Source: Oxalobacteraceae bacterium
GTDB taxonomy: Bacteria; Pseudomonadota; Gammaproteobacteria; Burkholderiales; Burkholderiaceae_D
Length of the DNA stretch: 40,719 nucleotides
Assembly: GCA_021768485.1 (NCBI GenBank)
Contig: JAIZVZ010000031.1
Location: forward strand, 1-40,719
Reading direction: 5' to 3'
Shown here: one piece after another, positions 1 to 9,160 of the stretch
Position numbering within the stretch: position 1 is the stretch's first letter
Layout of the letters: the number at the start of each line of letters is the position of its first letter
Notes under the pieces: generated by a model
Seen by the model: only the letters and a program-made list of their open reading frames with translations
What the model was told of the DNA's origin: nothing
The model's database searches: none
Made by a program: the position numbers and the translations under genes

Positions 1-211
1 CGTTGTCGAAGCCGCCGATGTAGTCCAGCGTGCGCTCTTCGACGTAGTCGATGAAGTCGCCCAGGAAGGTGTCCAGATCGTCTTCGCTGAGTTCGTTCTT
101 GAAGCTCACCTTGATTTCAAAGGCCAGTTCCTGGAATTCGCCCAGGTACTGCTTCTTGCGCAGGCGACGCTTCATGCGGCTCAAACGGGGATCTTGGTTG
201 GTATCGGTCAT
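1..211 (-). CDS. yggL: YggL family (DUF469) protein, C-terminus outside window
   Basis: The first 70 residues run from an ATG at 209-211 to the left window edge, so the C-terminus is missing. The N-terminus carries the basic RRLRKKQYLGEFQEL stretch and a following acidic region ending near YIGGFDN, which matches the YggL/DUF469 family. E. coli YggL is about 108 residues and has been described as a 50S ribosome-associated protein. The gene lies just downstream of the nadB terminator on the same strand, so it probably has its own promoter in the short gap 212-232, although none is obvious. Identification is by remembered family resemblance of the N-terminal half only. Confidence 0.75.
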   Translation of the reverse strand, partial: MTDTNQDPRLSRMKRRLRKKQYLGEFQELAFEIKVSFKNELSEDDLDTFLGDFIDYVEERTLDYIGGFDN

Positions 212-232
212 GGCGAAGGCCTGGCAATAGTC

Positions 233-269
233 AAAAAAAGCCGGGATGCTGTCGCAACAGCATCCCGGC
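233..269 (-). terminator. Intrinsic terminator of nadB
   Basis: A perfect 13-bp stem (240-252 pairing with 257-269, 4-nt loop) is followed on the minus strand by seven T residues (the A tract at 233-239). It lies 42 bp past the nadB stop codon and separates nadB from the downstream yggL-like gene. Stem length, tight loop and T tract make this the clearest rho-independent terminator in the window. Confidence 0.95.
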
Positions 270-310
270 CGGTCAAATCGCAGCGGCGCGCACTTCGCTC
301 CGCATTTCGC

Positions 311-1966
311 TTATGTCTTGCACGGCGGCGTCAGCACGCTCGGCAAGGCTTTCGGCAGCGTGCCGGGAAAGTCGCGGCTGAAATGCAGGCCGCGGCTTTC
401 CTGGCGCGACATGGCGCTGGCCACGATCAGCGAGGCGACATCGACCAGATTGCGCAATTCGAGCAAGTCTTGCGTGATGCGGAAATTGCGGTAGTACTCG
501 TCGATCTCGTCCTTCAGCAAATTGATGCGGTGCTGGGCCCGTTCGAGGCGCTTGGTGGTGCGCACGATGCCGACATAATTCCACATGAAACGGCGCAATT
601 CGTCCCAGTTGTGGGCGATCACCACTTCTTCATCGGCGTTGCTGACCCGGCTTTCGTCCCAGTCGGGCAGCTTCGGCACCGATTTTGCCGTTTGCCGGTC
701 GATGTCGCGCGCGCAGGCGCTGCCGATGACCAGGCATTCGAGCAGCGAGTTGCTGGCCAGCCGGTTGGCGCCGTGCAGGCCGGTGCAGGTCGCCTCGCCG
801 ACCGCATACAGGCCCGGCAGGTCGGTGCGTCCGCTGGCATCGGTGACCACGCCGCCGCAGGTGTAATGGGCGGCCGGCACGACCGGAATCGGTTCGCGCG
901 TGATGTCGATGCCAAATTCCAGGCAGCGCGCATAAATGGTCGGAAAATGCTCTTTCAGGAATTCCGGGCTCTGATGGCTGATGTCGAGATGGACGTAATC
1001 GAGACCGCGCTTTTTCATTTCATAGTCGATGGCGCGCGCCACCACGTCGCGCGGCGCCAGCTCGCCGCGCTGGTCGTGCTCGGGCATGAAGCGCGTGCCG
1101 CCTGCGCTGCCGGCGGCCGGCGGCAGCTTGAGCACGCCGCCTTCGCCGCGCACCGCCTCCGAAATCAGAAAGGACTTGGCGTAGGGGTGGTACAGGCAGG
1201 TCGGATGAAACTGGATGAATTCCATGTTCGAGACGCGGCAGCCGGCACGCCAGGCCATCGCAATGCCGTCGCCGGTGGCGGTGTCGGGATTGGTTGTGTA
1301 CAGATAGACCTTGCCGGCGCCGCCTGTGCACAGCACCGTGTGCTCGGCGGCGAAGGTGACGACCTTGCCCGATTTCTCGTCGAGGGCGTACAGGCCGTAG
1401 CATTGGTCGGGCGCCGCGTTCTTGCCGCTGCGCAGGGCCGAGGCGCGCTTGCTGACGCCGCCGGCGGGCTGTTCGGCCAGTTTGCCGGCCGTGATCAGGT
1501 CGATTGCGCAATGATGTTCGAACAGGCTGATATTCGGGTGGGCGCGCACTTTTTGTTCGAGCGTCATTTGCACCGCATGGCCGGTGGCGTCGGCCGCATG
1601 GATGATGCGGCGCTGGCTATGACCGCCTTCGCGCGTCAGGTGAAAGCCGAGCTCGGCCGATTCGTCGCGCGTAAATGGCACGCCCTGTTCGATCAGCCAG
1701 TCGATCGCTGCGCGGCTGTTTTCAACGATGAAGCGGGTCGCCGCCTCGTCGCACAAGCCGGCGCCGGCCACCAGCGTGTCGGCCACGTGCTGGGCGTGGC
1801 TGTCGCCGGAATCGAGAACGGCGGCGATGCCGCCCTGGGCCCAGCTGCTGGCGCCATCCTTGAGCTCTCGTTTGGAAATAAGGGCAACAGTGCGGGTTTG
1901 AGCAAGATGCAGTGCGACCGATAAGCCGGCCAGACCGCTGCCGACAATGGCAACATCAAATTTCAT
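311..1966 (-). CDS. nadB: L-aspartate oxidase NadB
   Basis: This is the flavoenzyme that oxidises L-aspartate to iminoaspartate, the first step of de novo NAD synthesis, feeding quinolinate synthase NadA. The 551-residue product has the FAD dinucleotide fold GSGLAG at residues 9-14, the SSWAQGGIA motif near 40-48, the substrate-site segment TREGGHS at 111-117, [16 protein letters not shown] near 365 and the C-terminal [18 protein letters not shown] motif. E. coli NadB has 540 residues. The ATG at 1966 was chosen because [11 protein letters not shown] begins directly at the FAD fold; the in-frame ATG at 2041 would add 25 unrelated residues. nadA and nadC are not in the window. A TATAGT-like -10 sits at 1997-2002. 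Confidence 0.97.
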   Translation of the reverse strand: MKFDVAIVGSGLAGLSVALHLAQTRTVALISKRELKDGASSWAQGGIAAVLDSGDSHAQHVADTLVAGAGLCDEAATRFIVENSRAAIDWLIEQGVPFTRDESAELGFHLTREGGHSQRRIIHAADATGHAVQMTLEQKVRAHPNISLFEHHCAIDLITAGKLAEQPAGGVSKRASALRSGKNAAPDQCYGLYALDEKSGKVVTFAAEHTVLCTGGAGKVYLYTTNPDTATGDGIAMAWRAGCRVSNMEFIQFHPTCLYHPYAKSFLISEAVRGEGGVLKLPPAAGSAGGTRFMPEHDQRGELAPRDVVARAIDYEMKKRGLDYVHLDISHQSPEFLKEHFPTIYARCLEFGIDITREPIPVVPAAHYTCGGVVTDASGRTDLPGLYAVGEATCTGLHGANRLASNSLLECLVIGSACARDIDRQTAKSVPKLPDWDESRVSNADEEVVIAHNWDELRRFMWNYVGIVRTTKRLERAQHRINLLKDEIDEYYRNFRITQDLLELRNLVDVASLIVASAMSRQESRGLHFSRDFPGTLPKALPSVLTPPCKT

Positions 1967-1996
1967 GGCGTATGTGGTTTTTTTGTGACAGACATG

Positions 1997-2002
1997 ACTA
2001 TA
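1997..2002 (-). promoter_or_regulatory. Possible -10 element of nadB
   Basis: The minus strand reads TATAGT here, about 30 nt before the nadB ATG, which would give a leader of roughly 24 nt. It sits inside the palindrome ACTATAGT. No convincing -35 hexamer is present at the right spacing, so the call is weak. Confidence 0.3.
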
Positions 2003-2061
2003 GTCCAAAATTGTCTGTTTTGCTCGTACTGCGCGCTTCATACGGCATTTTTTCGAAAGTT

Positions 2062-2105
2062 TGACGTGTCATAAAGCCGACATCGTGACGTCATACGGCC
2101 GACAT
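2062..2105. repeat. Imperfect direct repeat upstream of the GNAT gene
   Basis: Two copies lie side by side: TGACGTGTCATAAAGCCGAC plus AT (2062-2083), and TGACGTCATACGGCCGACAT (2086-2105). They differ by a 2-nt indel and two substitutions. A third partial match (TCATACGGCAT) begins near 2038. The repeats occupy the gap between divergent nadB and the acyltransferase gene, about 45 bp before the latter's start, as expected for paired regulator sites. Function is inferred from position only. Confidence 0.6.
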
Positions 2106-2150
2106 ATTTGCGCCTTAATCTTGCCGAAACCCAACCACGCGAGGATGAGC

Positions 2151-2906
2151 ATGCAAAATCAAATCAGGCCATATATCGAAAAAACCCAGGCGCCGCGTTT
2201 GACCTTGAGCCTGGCCAGCACGCCCGAGGAAATCCGCGAAGTGCAGCGCTTGCGCTACCAGGTGTTTGTCGAGAGCGGCAACCTGTCTGCGCTGAGCAAC
2301 GCCGAGCGGCTCGACCAGGATGCCTTCGATGGTTTTTGCGACCACCTGATCGTGCGCGATACCGACACCCTGAAAGTGGTCGGCACCTATCGCCTGCTCA
2401 GCCCGGACGGCGCGCGGCGGGCCGGCAGCCTGTATGCCGAAGGCGAGTTCGATCTGTCGCGCCTGCGCCACCTGAAAGACCGCATGGTCGAAGCAGGGCG
2501 CGCCTGCATTCATCCGGACTTTCGCGGCGGTAGCGTGCTGATGCTGCTGTGGTCGGGGCTGGCCGACTACATGCACCGTCAGCGCTGCACTTATCTGATC
2601 GGCTGCGCCAGCATGAGCTTGCACGACGGCGGCCATAATGCGGCCGCCGTGTTCGCCAGCCTGCGCGAAAAACACATGGCGCCGGCCGAGTATCGGGTCA
2701 CGCCGCATCTGCCGTTTCCGATTCACGAATTGGCCAGTAGCCAGAAGCCGCTGGTGCCGCCGCTGATCAAGGGCTATTTGCGCTCGGGCGCGGTGATCTG
2801 CGGCGAACCGGCCTGGGATCCCGATTTCGAAAGCGCCGACATCTTCTTGCTGCTGACGCTGTCGAAACTCGATGCGCGCTATGCGCGGCATTATGCCGTT
2901 GAATAA
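2151..2906 (+). CDS. GNAT-fold N-acyltransferase (OlsB / hemolysin-like, COG3176 type)
   Basis: The 251-residue product resembles the Acetyltransf_5 group that includes ornithine lipid synthase OlsB and proteins annotated as putative hemolysin. Visible family features are RLRYQVFVESG at the N-terminus, VVGTYRLL, MVEAGRACIHPDFRGG (the acyl-donor binding region) and a C-terminal PPLIKGYLRSGA segment. By family it would transfer an acyl chain from acyl-ACP to an amine such as ornithine. The start at 2151 is preferred because GAGG at 2141-2144 is spaced six bases from it; the ATG at 2145 has no room for a ribosome site. No olsA neighbour is present, so the exact substrate is open. An autoinducer synthase-like role is less likely. 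Confidence 0.7.
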   Translation: MQNQIRPYIEKTQAPRLTLSLASTPEEIREVQRLRYQVFVESGNLSALSNAERLDQDAFDGFCDHLIVRDTDTLKVVGTYRLLSPDGARRAGSLYAEGEFDLSRLRHLKDRMVEAGRACIHPDFRGGSVLMLLWSGLADYMHRQRCTYLIGCASMSLHDGGHNAAAVFASLREKHMAPAEYRVTPHLPFPIHELASSQKPLVPPLIKGYLRSGAVICGEPAWDPDFESADIFLLLTLSKLDARYARHYAVE

Positions 2907-2925
2907 ATTGGCACTGCAGGGGAAA

Positions 2926-2958
2926 TCGGGGCCGCCGGCTTGACACCTGCGGCCCCGA
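2926..2958. terminator. GC-rich hairpin between convergent genes
   Basis: A perfect 10-bp stem (2926-2935 with 2949-2958, 13-nt loop) lies between the stop of the GNAT gene at 2906 and the stop of recJ at 2987. There is no T tract on either side, so it is at best a weak or factor-assisted bidirectional terminator. Confidence 0.5.
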
Positions 2959-2986
2959 CGCGGGGTGGCGCGAGGTTGTGTTGTCG

Positions 2987-4681
2987 TCAGGCCGGTTCGG
3001 CGTGCTCGATCATCAGCTGGACGCGGGTTACGCCCATGTATTCGTTGGCGTCGAGGCGAAACGCAAAGCGGCTGCTGGCGGCCAGGGTGTCGGTATGGCC
3101 GAACCAGATGGCGTCGAAGCGCTGGCCGTTTTTTTCGAGCTGCAGCTTGGAATGCCGGTCTTTCAGAATGCGCTGGTTGAGCACCCGGAAGACGTCGCAA
3201 AACACGGGCGGCGCAAAGCCCTGGCCCCAGACCTGGGCATCGATCAGGCTGATGAAGTCCGCCGTGTAATAGCCGTCTTCGAGCGGACCGTCGGTCTCGA
3301 TCACGCGCTCGAGCTGACCGGCATTGAGCAGGTTCTGGCCTACCAGCTCGAAGGCCTGGCAAAAGGCGCCGAACGCATCTTCGCGGATCGTCAGGCCGGC
3401 CGCCATCGCATGTCCGCCGAATTTCTCGATCAGGCTCGGCGCCTGCTTGGACACCAGATCGAGCGCATCGCGCAGGTGAAAGCCGGGAATCGAGCGGCCG
3501 GAGCCCTTGATCAGGCCGTCGCCGCCGGGGGCGAAGGTAATCGTCGGCCGGTAGAATTTGTCCTTCAGGCGCGAGGCGACGATGCCGATCACGCCCTGAT
3601 GCCAGGCCTGATCGAACACGCAAATCGTGTTGCTGGTGCTCGGCGCAAAATCGTCCAGGTGCAGCAGCGCCGCATCCTGCATGTCGGCCTCGATTTCGCG
3701 GCGGGCGACATTGATCTCATTGAGCTGCTGGGCAATCGACCAGGCCACGCCCTCATCGTCGGTGGTCAGGCACTCTATGCCGAGCGACATGTCCTGCAGG
3801 CGGCCGGCCGCATTCAGGCGCGGGCCGACCGCAAAGCCGAGGTCGAACGGCGAGGCGCTGCGCGCTTCGCGCCCGGCGACCCTGAACAGCGCCGCCAGGC
3901 CCGCATGCAGGCGGCCGCTGCGCATGCGCTTCAAGCCTTGCGCGACCAGAATGCGGTTGTTGGTGTCGAGCCTGACGACGTCGGCCACCGTGCCGAGCGC
4001 CACCAGGTCGAGCAGGACGTCGAGTTTCGGCTGGCTGGCGGCATCGAACAGGCCGCGCGCGCGCATCTCGGCGCGCAGCGCCAGCAGCACGTAAAAAATC
4101 ACTCCGACCCCGGCCAGGTTTTTGCTCGGAAAGCCGCACGCAGGCTGGTTCGGATTGACGATCACGCGCGCGTTCGGCAGGACGTCGCCTGGCAGATGGT
4201 GGTCGGTGACGACCACATCGATGCCGCGCCGGTTCGCTTCCTCGACGCCATCGACGCTGGCAATCCCGTTATCGACCGTGATGATGACGTCGGGCGCCTT
4301 GCTGTCGGCCGTCAGCGTCACGATTTCGGGCGTCAGGCCATAGCCGTATTCGAAGCGGTTCGGCACGATGTAGTCGACGTGCGCGCCCAGCATGCGCAGG
4401 CCGCGCAGGCCGACCGCGCAGGCGGTGGCGCCGTCGCAATCGTAATCGGCCACGATCACCAGCTTTTTATTGGCGGCGATCGCGTCGGCCAGGTAGCGCG
4501 CCGCCTGCTCGATGTGCAGCAGGCCTTTGGGGGCGATCAGCGCACCCAGTTCGGTAGTCAGTTCCTGCGCGTCCTGCAGGCCGCGCGCGGCGAACAGGCG
4601 TGCCAGCACCGGGTGAATGCCGCTCTGGCGCAGCATTTCGGCGGTGCGGAAAGGATAGGGGCGGGTAGCGATACGGGTCAT
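2987..4681 (-). CDS. recJ: Single-stranded-DNA-specific exonuclease RecJ
   Basis: RecJ degrades single-stranded DNA 5' to 3' in RecF-pathway recombination, base excision and mismatch repair. The 564-residue product has the DHH-phosphoesterase metal motifs: DYDCDG at 79-84, VDNGI at 136-140 and DHH at 160-162, followed by the DHHA1 half with GGHAMAAGL and the C-terminal OB-like domain. E. coli RecJ has 577 residues. The start codon overlaps the stop of the upstream rpfE-like gene (ATGA, 4678-4681), implying translational coupling. Confidence 0.97.
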   Translation of the reverse strand: MTRIATRPYPFRTAEMLRQSGIHPVLARLFAARGLQDAQELTTELGALIAPKGLLHIEQAARYLADAIAANKKLVIVADYDCDGATACAVGLRGLRMLGAHVDYIVPNRFEYGYGLTPEIVTLTADSKAPDVIITVDNGIASVDGVEEANRRGIDVVVTDHHLPGDVLPNARVIVNPNQPACGFPSKNLAGVGVIFYVLLALRAEMRARGLFDAASQPKLDVLLDLVALGTVADVVRLDTNNRILVAQGLKRMRSGRLHAGLAALFRVAGREARSASPFDLGFAVGPRLNAAGRLQDMSLGIECLTTDDEGVAWSIAQQLNEINVARREIEADMQDAALLHLDDFAPSTSNTICVFDQAWHQGVIGIVASRLKDKFYRPTITFAPGGDGLIKGSGRSIPGFHLRDALDLVSKQAPSLIEKFGGHAMAAGLTIREDAFGAFCQAFELVGQNLLNAGQLERVIETDGPLEDGYYTADFISLIDAQVWGQGFAPPVFCDVFRVLNQRILKDRHSKLQLEKNGQRFDAIWFGHTDTLAASSRFAFRLDANEYMGVTRVQLMIEHAEPA

Positions 4682-5760
4682 GGCAACAGGTGTTTCAAGG
4701 ATGGGCGAACCCAGAATTTGCGCAGCGAATTGCGCGTCAGCTTAAATTCGGCCAGCCCTTCGCGGCGCGTGGCGACCAGCGTCAGCGCTTGCAGGCGGCC
4801 GCTGCGCATGAGGCTCAGCAGCGGTGCGAAACAGGTGTTTTCGAGATGATGCATTTGCGTCAGCCAGCCTGACCAGTCGGCGCTATTGGCCGGGCTGCTC
4901 AGCGCATCGATCAATAGCAGGCCGTGACGCTGGCTGCCGCCCTCGATGGCCTCGATATAGCCGGTGCCGCGATGCTCGGGCCGGGTGCGTCCGAGCGCGC
5001 CGAGGCAGGCCCACGCCACTTGCTGCCGGTCTGCCTCAAACAGCGCATCGAACTGCGGCTGCACAGAATCGGTGCCGCCGGCGGGCGCGCCGCCCGACAA
5101 CCACAAGGCGTTGATCAGCGGCTTGCCGGCCAGTTCGCGGCGGGCGTTGACGGCATCGGTAAACCACAGCATCTGGATTTCGTTTTGCAGCTTGCGCCAG
5201 GCCAGCTGGGTCGGCCCTTGCGGCATCATGGCATCCATGTTGCGGCCGAGCGTGGCGTCGGCGCTGGCCGTCTGCAGCGCGTGCCAGTCGTCGGCGCGCA
5301 CGAACCAGTTCAGGGCGTCGCCGTACAGCACGGTCTTGCCGAGTTCTTCGAAATACGGGCTGGCGGCGTCGAACAGCGCGCGCGATTCGGCCTCGTCGAG
5401 CAGCAGTGTGCGCGGATCGGCCAGCAACAGGCGGTTGCGGGCGATCTGGATATGGGCCGGACTGAGTACGAACCAGTAGCCGTCGTCAGCCTTCAGGCCG
5501 AGACCGCGCATGGCCGTGGCGGCGGTCGGTGCGCTGTTGAGGCGGGGGTCGAAGGCCAGGCCGCACTGGCGCGCCAGCCAGTTTTCGTGCGGCAGCGAAT
5601 AATTCCAGCCGTGCTCGGCCAGCGGCTCGGCTGCAAACGTGCCGCCGGCCGCATGCGCCAGCAGGCTGGCCAGCGCCGGCGCATGCAATTCGCGCAGCAG
5701 ATCGCCGGCGATCTCGGGCGGCGGCAGGCAAAACGGCAGCAATAGCGAAATTCGGTTCAT
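4678..5760 (-). CDS. RpfE-type conserved protein encoded upstream of recJ
   Basis: The 360-residue product resembles the 'regulatory protein RpfE type' family, which is known in Xanthomonas and often lies beside recJ in beta- and gammaproteobacteria. Sequence features include SLLLPFCLPP near the start, HENWLARQCGL, the FVLSPAHIQIARN segment, LNWFVRADDW, and NALWLSGGA in the C-terminal third. No catalytic motif, signal peptide or membrane segment can be assigned, and the biochemical role of the family is not established. The ATG at 5760 is preferred over a TTG six codons upstream. On the minus strand a TACAAT sequence (complement of 5765-5770) ends only five bases before this ATG, so a leaderless transcript is possible, but the -35 match is poor. 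Confidence 0.75.
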   Translation of the reverse strand: MNRISLLLPFCLPPPEIAGDLLRELHAPALASLLAHAAGGTFAAEPLAEHGWNYSLPHENWLARQCGLAFDPRLNSAPTAATAMRGLGLKADDGYWFVLSPAHIQIARNRLLLADPRTLLLDEAESRALFDAASPYFEELGKTVLYGDALNWFVRADDWHALQTASADATLGRNMDAMMPQGPTQLAWRKLQNEIQMLWFTDAVNARRELAGKPLINALWLSGGAPAGGTDSVQPQFDALFEADRQQVAWACLGALGRTRPEHRGTGYIEAIEGGSQRHGLLLIDALSSPANSADWSGWLTQMHHLENTCFAPLLSLMRSGRLQALTLVATRREGLAEFKLTRNSLRKFWVRPSLKHLLP

Positions 5761-5902
5761 ACCGTATTGTACGGGCAATCGCGGCGTAAATCGGCGTTTG
5801 CCGGGCGTTGAAAATGCCTTTTGTCAGAGAAATAATATCCCCGAGCACGCAGAGTATGGCAAACTGACGGGCTGGAATTCGGTTTCTGAGATTTGAATCA
5901 AT

Positions 5903-7160
5903 ATGACCTTGAAAAAAAATCTGCCGTTCGAGTGGCTGGTCGGTCTGCGTTACACGCGCGCCGGCCGTCGTAGCGGCCGTAACAGCTTTATTTCCTTTAT
6001 TTCGCTCATTTCCATGGCCGGTATCGCGCTCGGTGTGGCGGCTCTGATCGTGGTGCTGTCGGTGATGAACGGTTTTCAAAAAGACGTGCGCGACCGCATG
6101 CTGTCGGTGCTCGCGCATATCGAAATCTTCGATGGCAGCGGCTCGATGCCCAATTGGCAGCTGGTGGCCAAGGCGGCCGGCGTCAATCCCGAAGTGCGCG
6201 GCGCGGCGCCGTTTGCCGAGACCCAGGCTTTGATCGTTCGCGGTGAAGCGATGCGGCCGGTGGTGGTGCGCGGCGTGCTGCCGCAGCAGGAGCCGCAAGT
6301 GTCCGATGTCGCGCGCCAGGTGCATTACGGCAGCCTGGACGCCCTGAAAGACGGCGAATTCAATGTCGTGCTCGGAATCGAGCTGGCTTCGGCCCTGCAT
6401 GCCGGGCTTGGCGACAAGGTCACGCTGGCGCTGCCCAACGGCCAGATCACGCCGGCCGGCGTCATGCCGCGCCTGCGCCAGTTCACGGTGGTCGGCATTT
6501 TCGAGGCCGGCCATTTCGAATTCGATTCCGGCCTGGCATTCGTGCATCTGGGCGATGCCGAAAAGCTGTTGCGCATCGACGCCCCGTCCGGCATCCGCTT
6601 GAAGATTGCCGACATGGACCGGGCGCCGCAGGTGGCGGCGCAATTGCAGACGCAATTGCCGGGCGACCTCTACGTTCGCGACTGGTCCAAGCAAAACAAG
6701 AATTGGTTTGCCGCGGTGAAGACGGAAAAAACCATGATGTTCATCATCCTGACCCTGATTATCGCGGTGGCGGCCTTCAATCTGGTGTCGACGCTGGTCA
6801 TGACGGTCACCGACAAGCAATCCGATATCGCGATTCTGCGCACGCTCGGCGCTTCGCCGGCCTCGATCATGAAGATTTTCATGATCCAGGGCGCGCTGGT
6901 AGGCCTGATCGGCACCGCCCTGGGCGTCATTTCGGGCGTGGTGGTGGCCTTGAATGTCGGCGTCATCGTGCCGGTGATCGAGCATTTATTTGGCGTGCAA
7001 TTCCTGCCCAAGGATATTTACCTGATCAGCGCCATGCCATCCGATTTGCGCTGGCACGATGTCGGTGTGATTTCGCTGGTGGCGGTCTTGCTGGCCTTCC
7101 TGGCAACGATTTATCCAAGCTGGTGGGCGGCCAGAGTCAAGCCGGCGGAGGCTTTGCGTT

Positions 7161-7168
<8 letters not shown>
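5903..7168 (+). CDS. lolC: Lipoprotein-releasing ABC transporter permease LolC/LolE
   Basis: This is the inner-membrane part of the Lol machinery that extracts outer-membrane lipoproteins for LolA. The 421-residue product has one membrane segment near residues 24-50 ([20 protein letters not shown]), a large periplasmic MacB-like domain, and three C-terminal membrane segments beginning at [16 protein letters not shown]. The [16 protein letters not shown] coupling region contacts the ATPase. Only one permease gene is present before lolD, so the protein probably forms a homodimer (the LolF-type arrangement) unless lolE lies elsewhere. The last codons overlap lolD by 8 nt. The ribosome site before the ATG at 5903 is weak. 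Confidence 0.93.
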
Positions 7169-7913
<745 letters not shown>

Positions 7914-7941
7914 GTTGGTGTGCCGGCGCGCGATGCCAGAG

Positions 7942-7964
7942 CGCTGCCTGCTTGCGAGGCAGCG
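7942..7964. repeat. Stem-loop downstream of lolD
   Basis: A perfect 8-bp stem (7942-7949 with 7957-7964, 7-nt loop) begins 28 bp after the lolD stop. No T tract follows. The sequence is closely similar to another hairpin at 21307-21329, sharing GCGCTGCC, GCTTGC and GGCAGC in the same order, so it may be a small dispersed element. Confidence 0.55.
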
Positions 7965-7988
7965 ATAGATAGAGAAAAATTGAGATAT

Positions 7989-8027
7989 ATCAACATGCCC
8001 TTGCGCTTGCCCGGTAAGCATGTTGAT
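7989..8027. terminator. Long-looped hairpin, possible lolD terminator or leader structure
   Basis: ATCAACATGC at 7989-7998 is perfectly inverted as GCATGTTGAT at 8018-8027 with a 19-nt loop. A T-rich run (8041-8047) follows about 13 bp later. It could end lolD transcription or be part of the leader of the TauE-like gene that starts at 8152. Apart from this and the preceding stem-loop I see nothing in 7914-8151. Confidence 0.45.
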
Positions 8028-8151
8028 GTTTCGCATTAAATTTTTTGATTGGCGGGTGCCGGCGCGTCGCTGTTGCGTTGCCATTGCATCGCTGTTGCAT
8101 CATTGTCGGGCTGCTTCTTTCATGCCAGCCCCCTTTGTCCGAGTGTGAAAA

Positions 8152-8907
8152 ATGAGTCAATTGTTTTTCTTGCCCCCGATAGATTTTTTCTGCATCTTCC
8201 TGATCATCAGCCTGGCCTATCTGGTATTCGGGATTGCCGGTTTCGGCACGGCGCTGGTCGCCAGTCCGGTCCTGGCGATGTTCATCCCGCTGGCAAAAAT
8301 CGTTCCCTTGCTGGCCCTGATGGACATGTTTGCCGCCCTCAGCAACATCCTCAGGGATGGGCGCCAGGCCGACTTCGGCGAGCTCAGGCGCCTGATTCCG
8401 CTGGTCGCCATCGGCAGCCTGGCCGGCGCCGCTATCTTGTTGAAAACGCGCGCCGATATCCTGTTATTGGCGCTGGGCCTGTTCGTGATTGCCTATTCGG
8501 CTTATGCGCTGAGCGGGGTGCGCCCGCAACGCCGCTTCGGCGCGGGCGCGGCCTATCCTTTCGGCCTGGTCGGCGGCGTGTTCAGCGCGCTGTTCGGCAG
8601 CGGCGGCTTTTTGTATGCGATTTACCTGTCGGGGCGCATCGAGCAAAAGGAAAGCCTGCGCATCACGCAGAGCACGCTGATCGGCCTGAGCACCATGACG
8701 CGCGTGGTGCTTTTCGCGCTGGCCGGCATTTACATGGACTATTCGCTGCTGGTGCTGGCCCTGACGCTGGCGCCGGCCATGCTGTGCGGCGTGTTTGTGG
8801 GGCGGCATATCACCTTGCGACTGACGCGCGAACAGTTTATCCGGGTAATCAATGTCGTGGTGCTGGCGGCCGGGATTGTGCTGGTGGTGCGCTATTTCCG
8901 GCATTGA
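8152..8907 (+). CDS. TauE/SafE family membrane permease
   Basis: The 251-residue protein is almost entirely hydrophobic with about eight membrane segments, as in the TauE/SafE (DUF81) family of sulfite, sulfoacetate and organic anion exporters. The N-terminal repeat FGIAGFGTALVASPVL and the C-terminal repeat GGVFSALFGSGGFLYAIYL are the two family half-motifs. No sulfur metabolism genes are nearby, so the substrate cannot be assigned. The gene stands alone, with gaps on both sides, and the ribosome site is weak. Confidence 0.85.
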   Translation: MSQLFFLPPIDFFCIFLIISLAYLVFGIAGFGTALVASPVLAMFIPLAKIVPLLALMDMFAALSNILRDGRQADFGELRRLIPLVAIGSLAGAAILLKTRADILLLALGLFVIAYSAYALSGVRPQRRFGAGAAYPFGLVGGVFSALFGSGGFLYAIYLSGRIEQKESLRITQSTLIGLSTMTRVVLFALAGIYMDYSLLVLALTLAPAMLCGVFVGRHITLRLTREQFIRVINVVVLAAGIVLVVRYFRH

Positions 8908-9016
8908 GCATGAAAGCTGCGCTTGATCGGCCGAAATATTCTTCCAGTGATACAGTGGCGATACACAAGCACCCGAATGCCGGCAAATTATGCGCGCAAT
9001 AAAAAAAATTGCTGTC

Positions 9017-9160
9017 ATGGAAAAATACGATGCCACCGGTACAGCACGTCGCTACGCCGTCCGCAGCGGCGACATGTTGATCTGGTCGCTGGCGCGCTGG
9101 CGCTGCCGGGCGCAGCATGAGCGGTCTCGTAACCGGATGCAGGAATTGCTATGTGGATAG
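9017..9160 (+). CDS. Possible small ORF (47 residues) before the TatD-family gene
   Basis: An ATG at 9017 opens a 47-codon frame ending at a TAG that overlaps the first codons of the next gene. The product begins MEKYDATGTARRYAV and is rich in Arg and Trp (LARWRCRAQHERSRNR). No good ribosome site is visible and I do not recognise a family. Third-position GC appears somewhat lower than in neighbouring genes. It may be spurious. Confidence 0.2.
   Translation: MEKYDATGTARRYAVRSGDMLIWSLARWRCRAQHERSRNRMQELLCG

Noticed and set aside
194-1924. Long plus-strand open frame opposite nadB
   Set aside because: Antisense shadow of a high-GC gene; the translation is a low-complexity Ala/Arg/Gly/Val-rich sequence with no family resemblance, while the opposite strand encodes clear NadB.
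2978-4849. 623-codon plus-strand frame opposite recJ
   Set aside because: Shadow of recJ and the rpfE-like gene; no recognisable domain.
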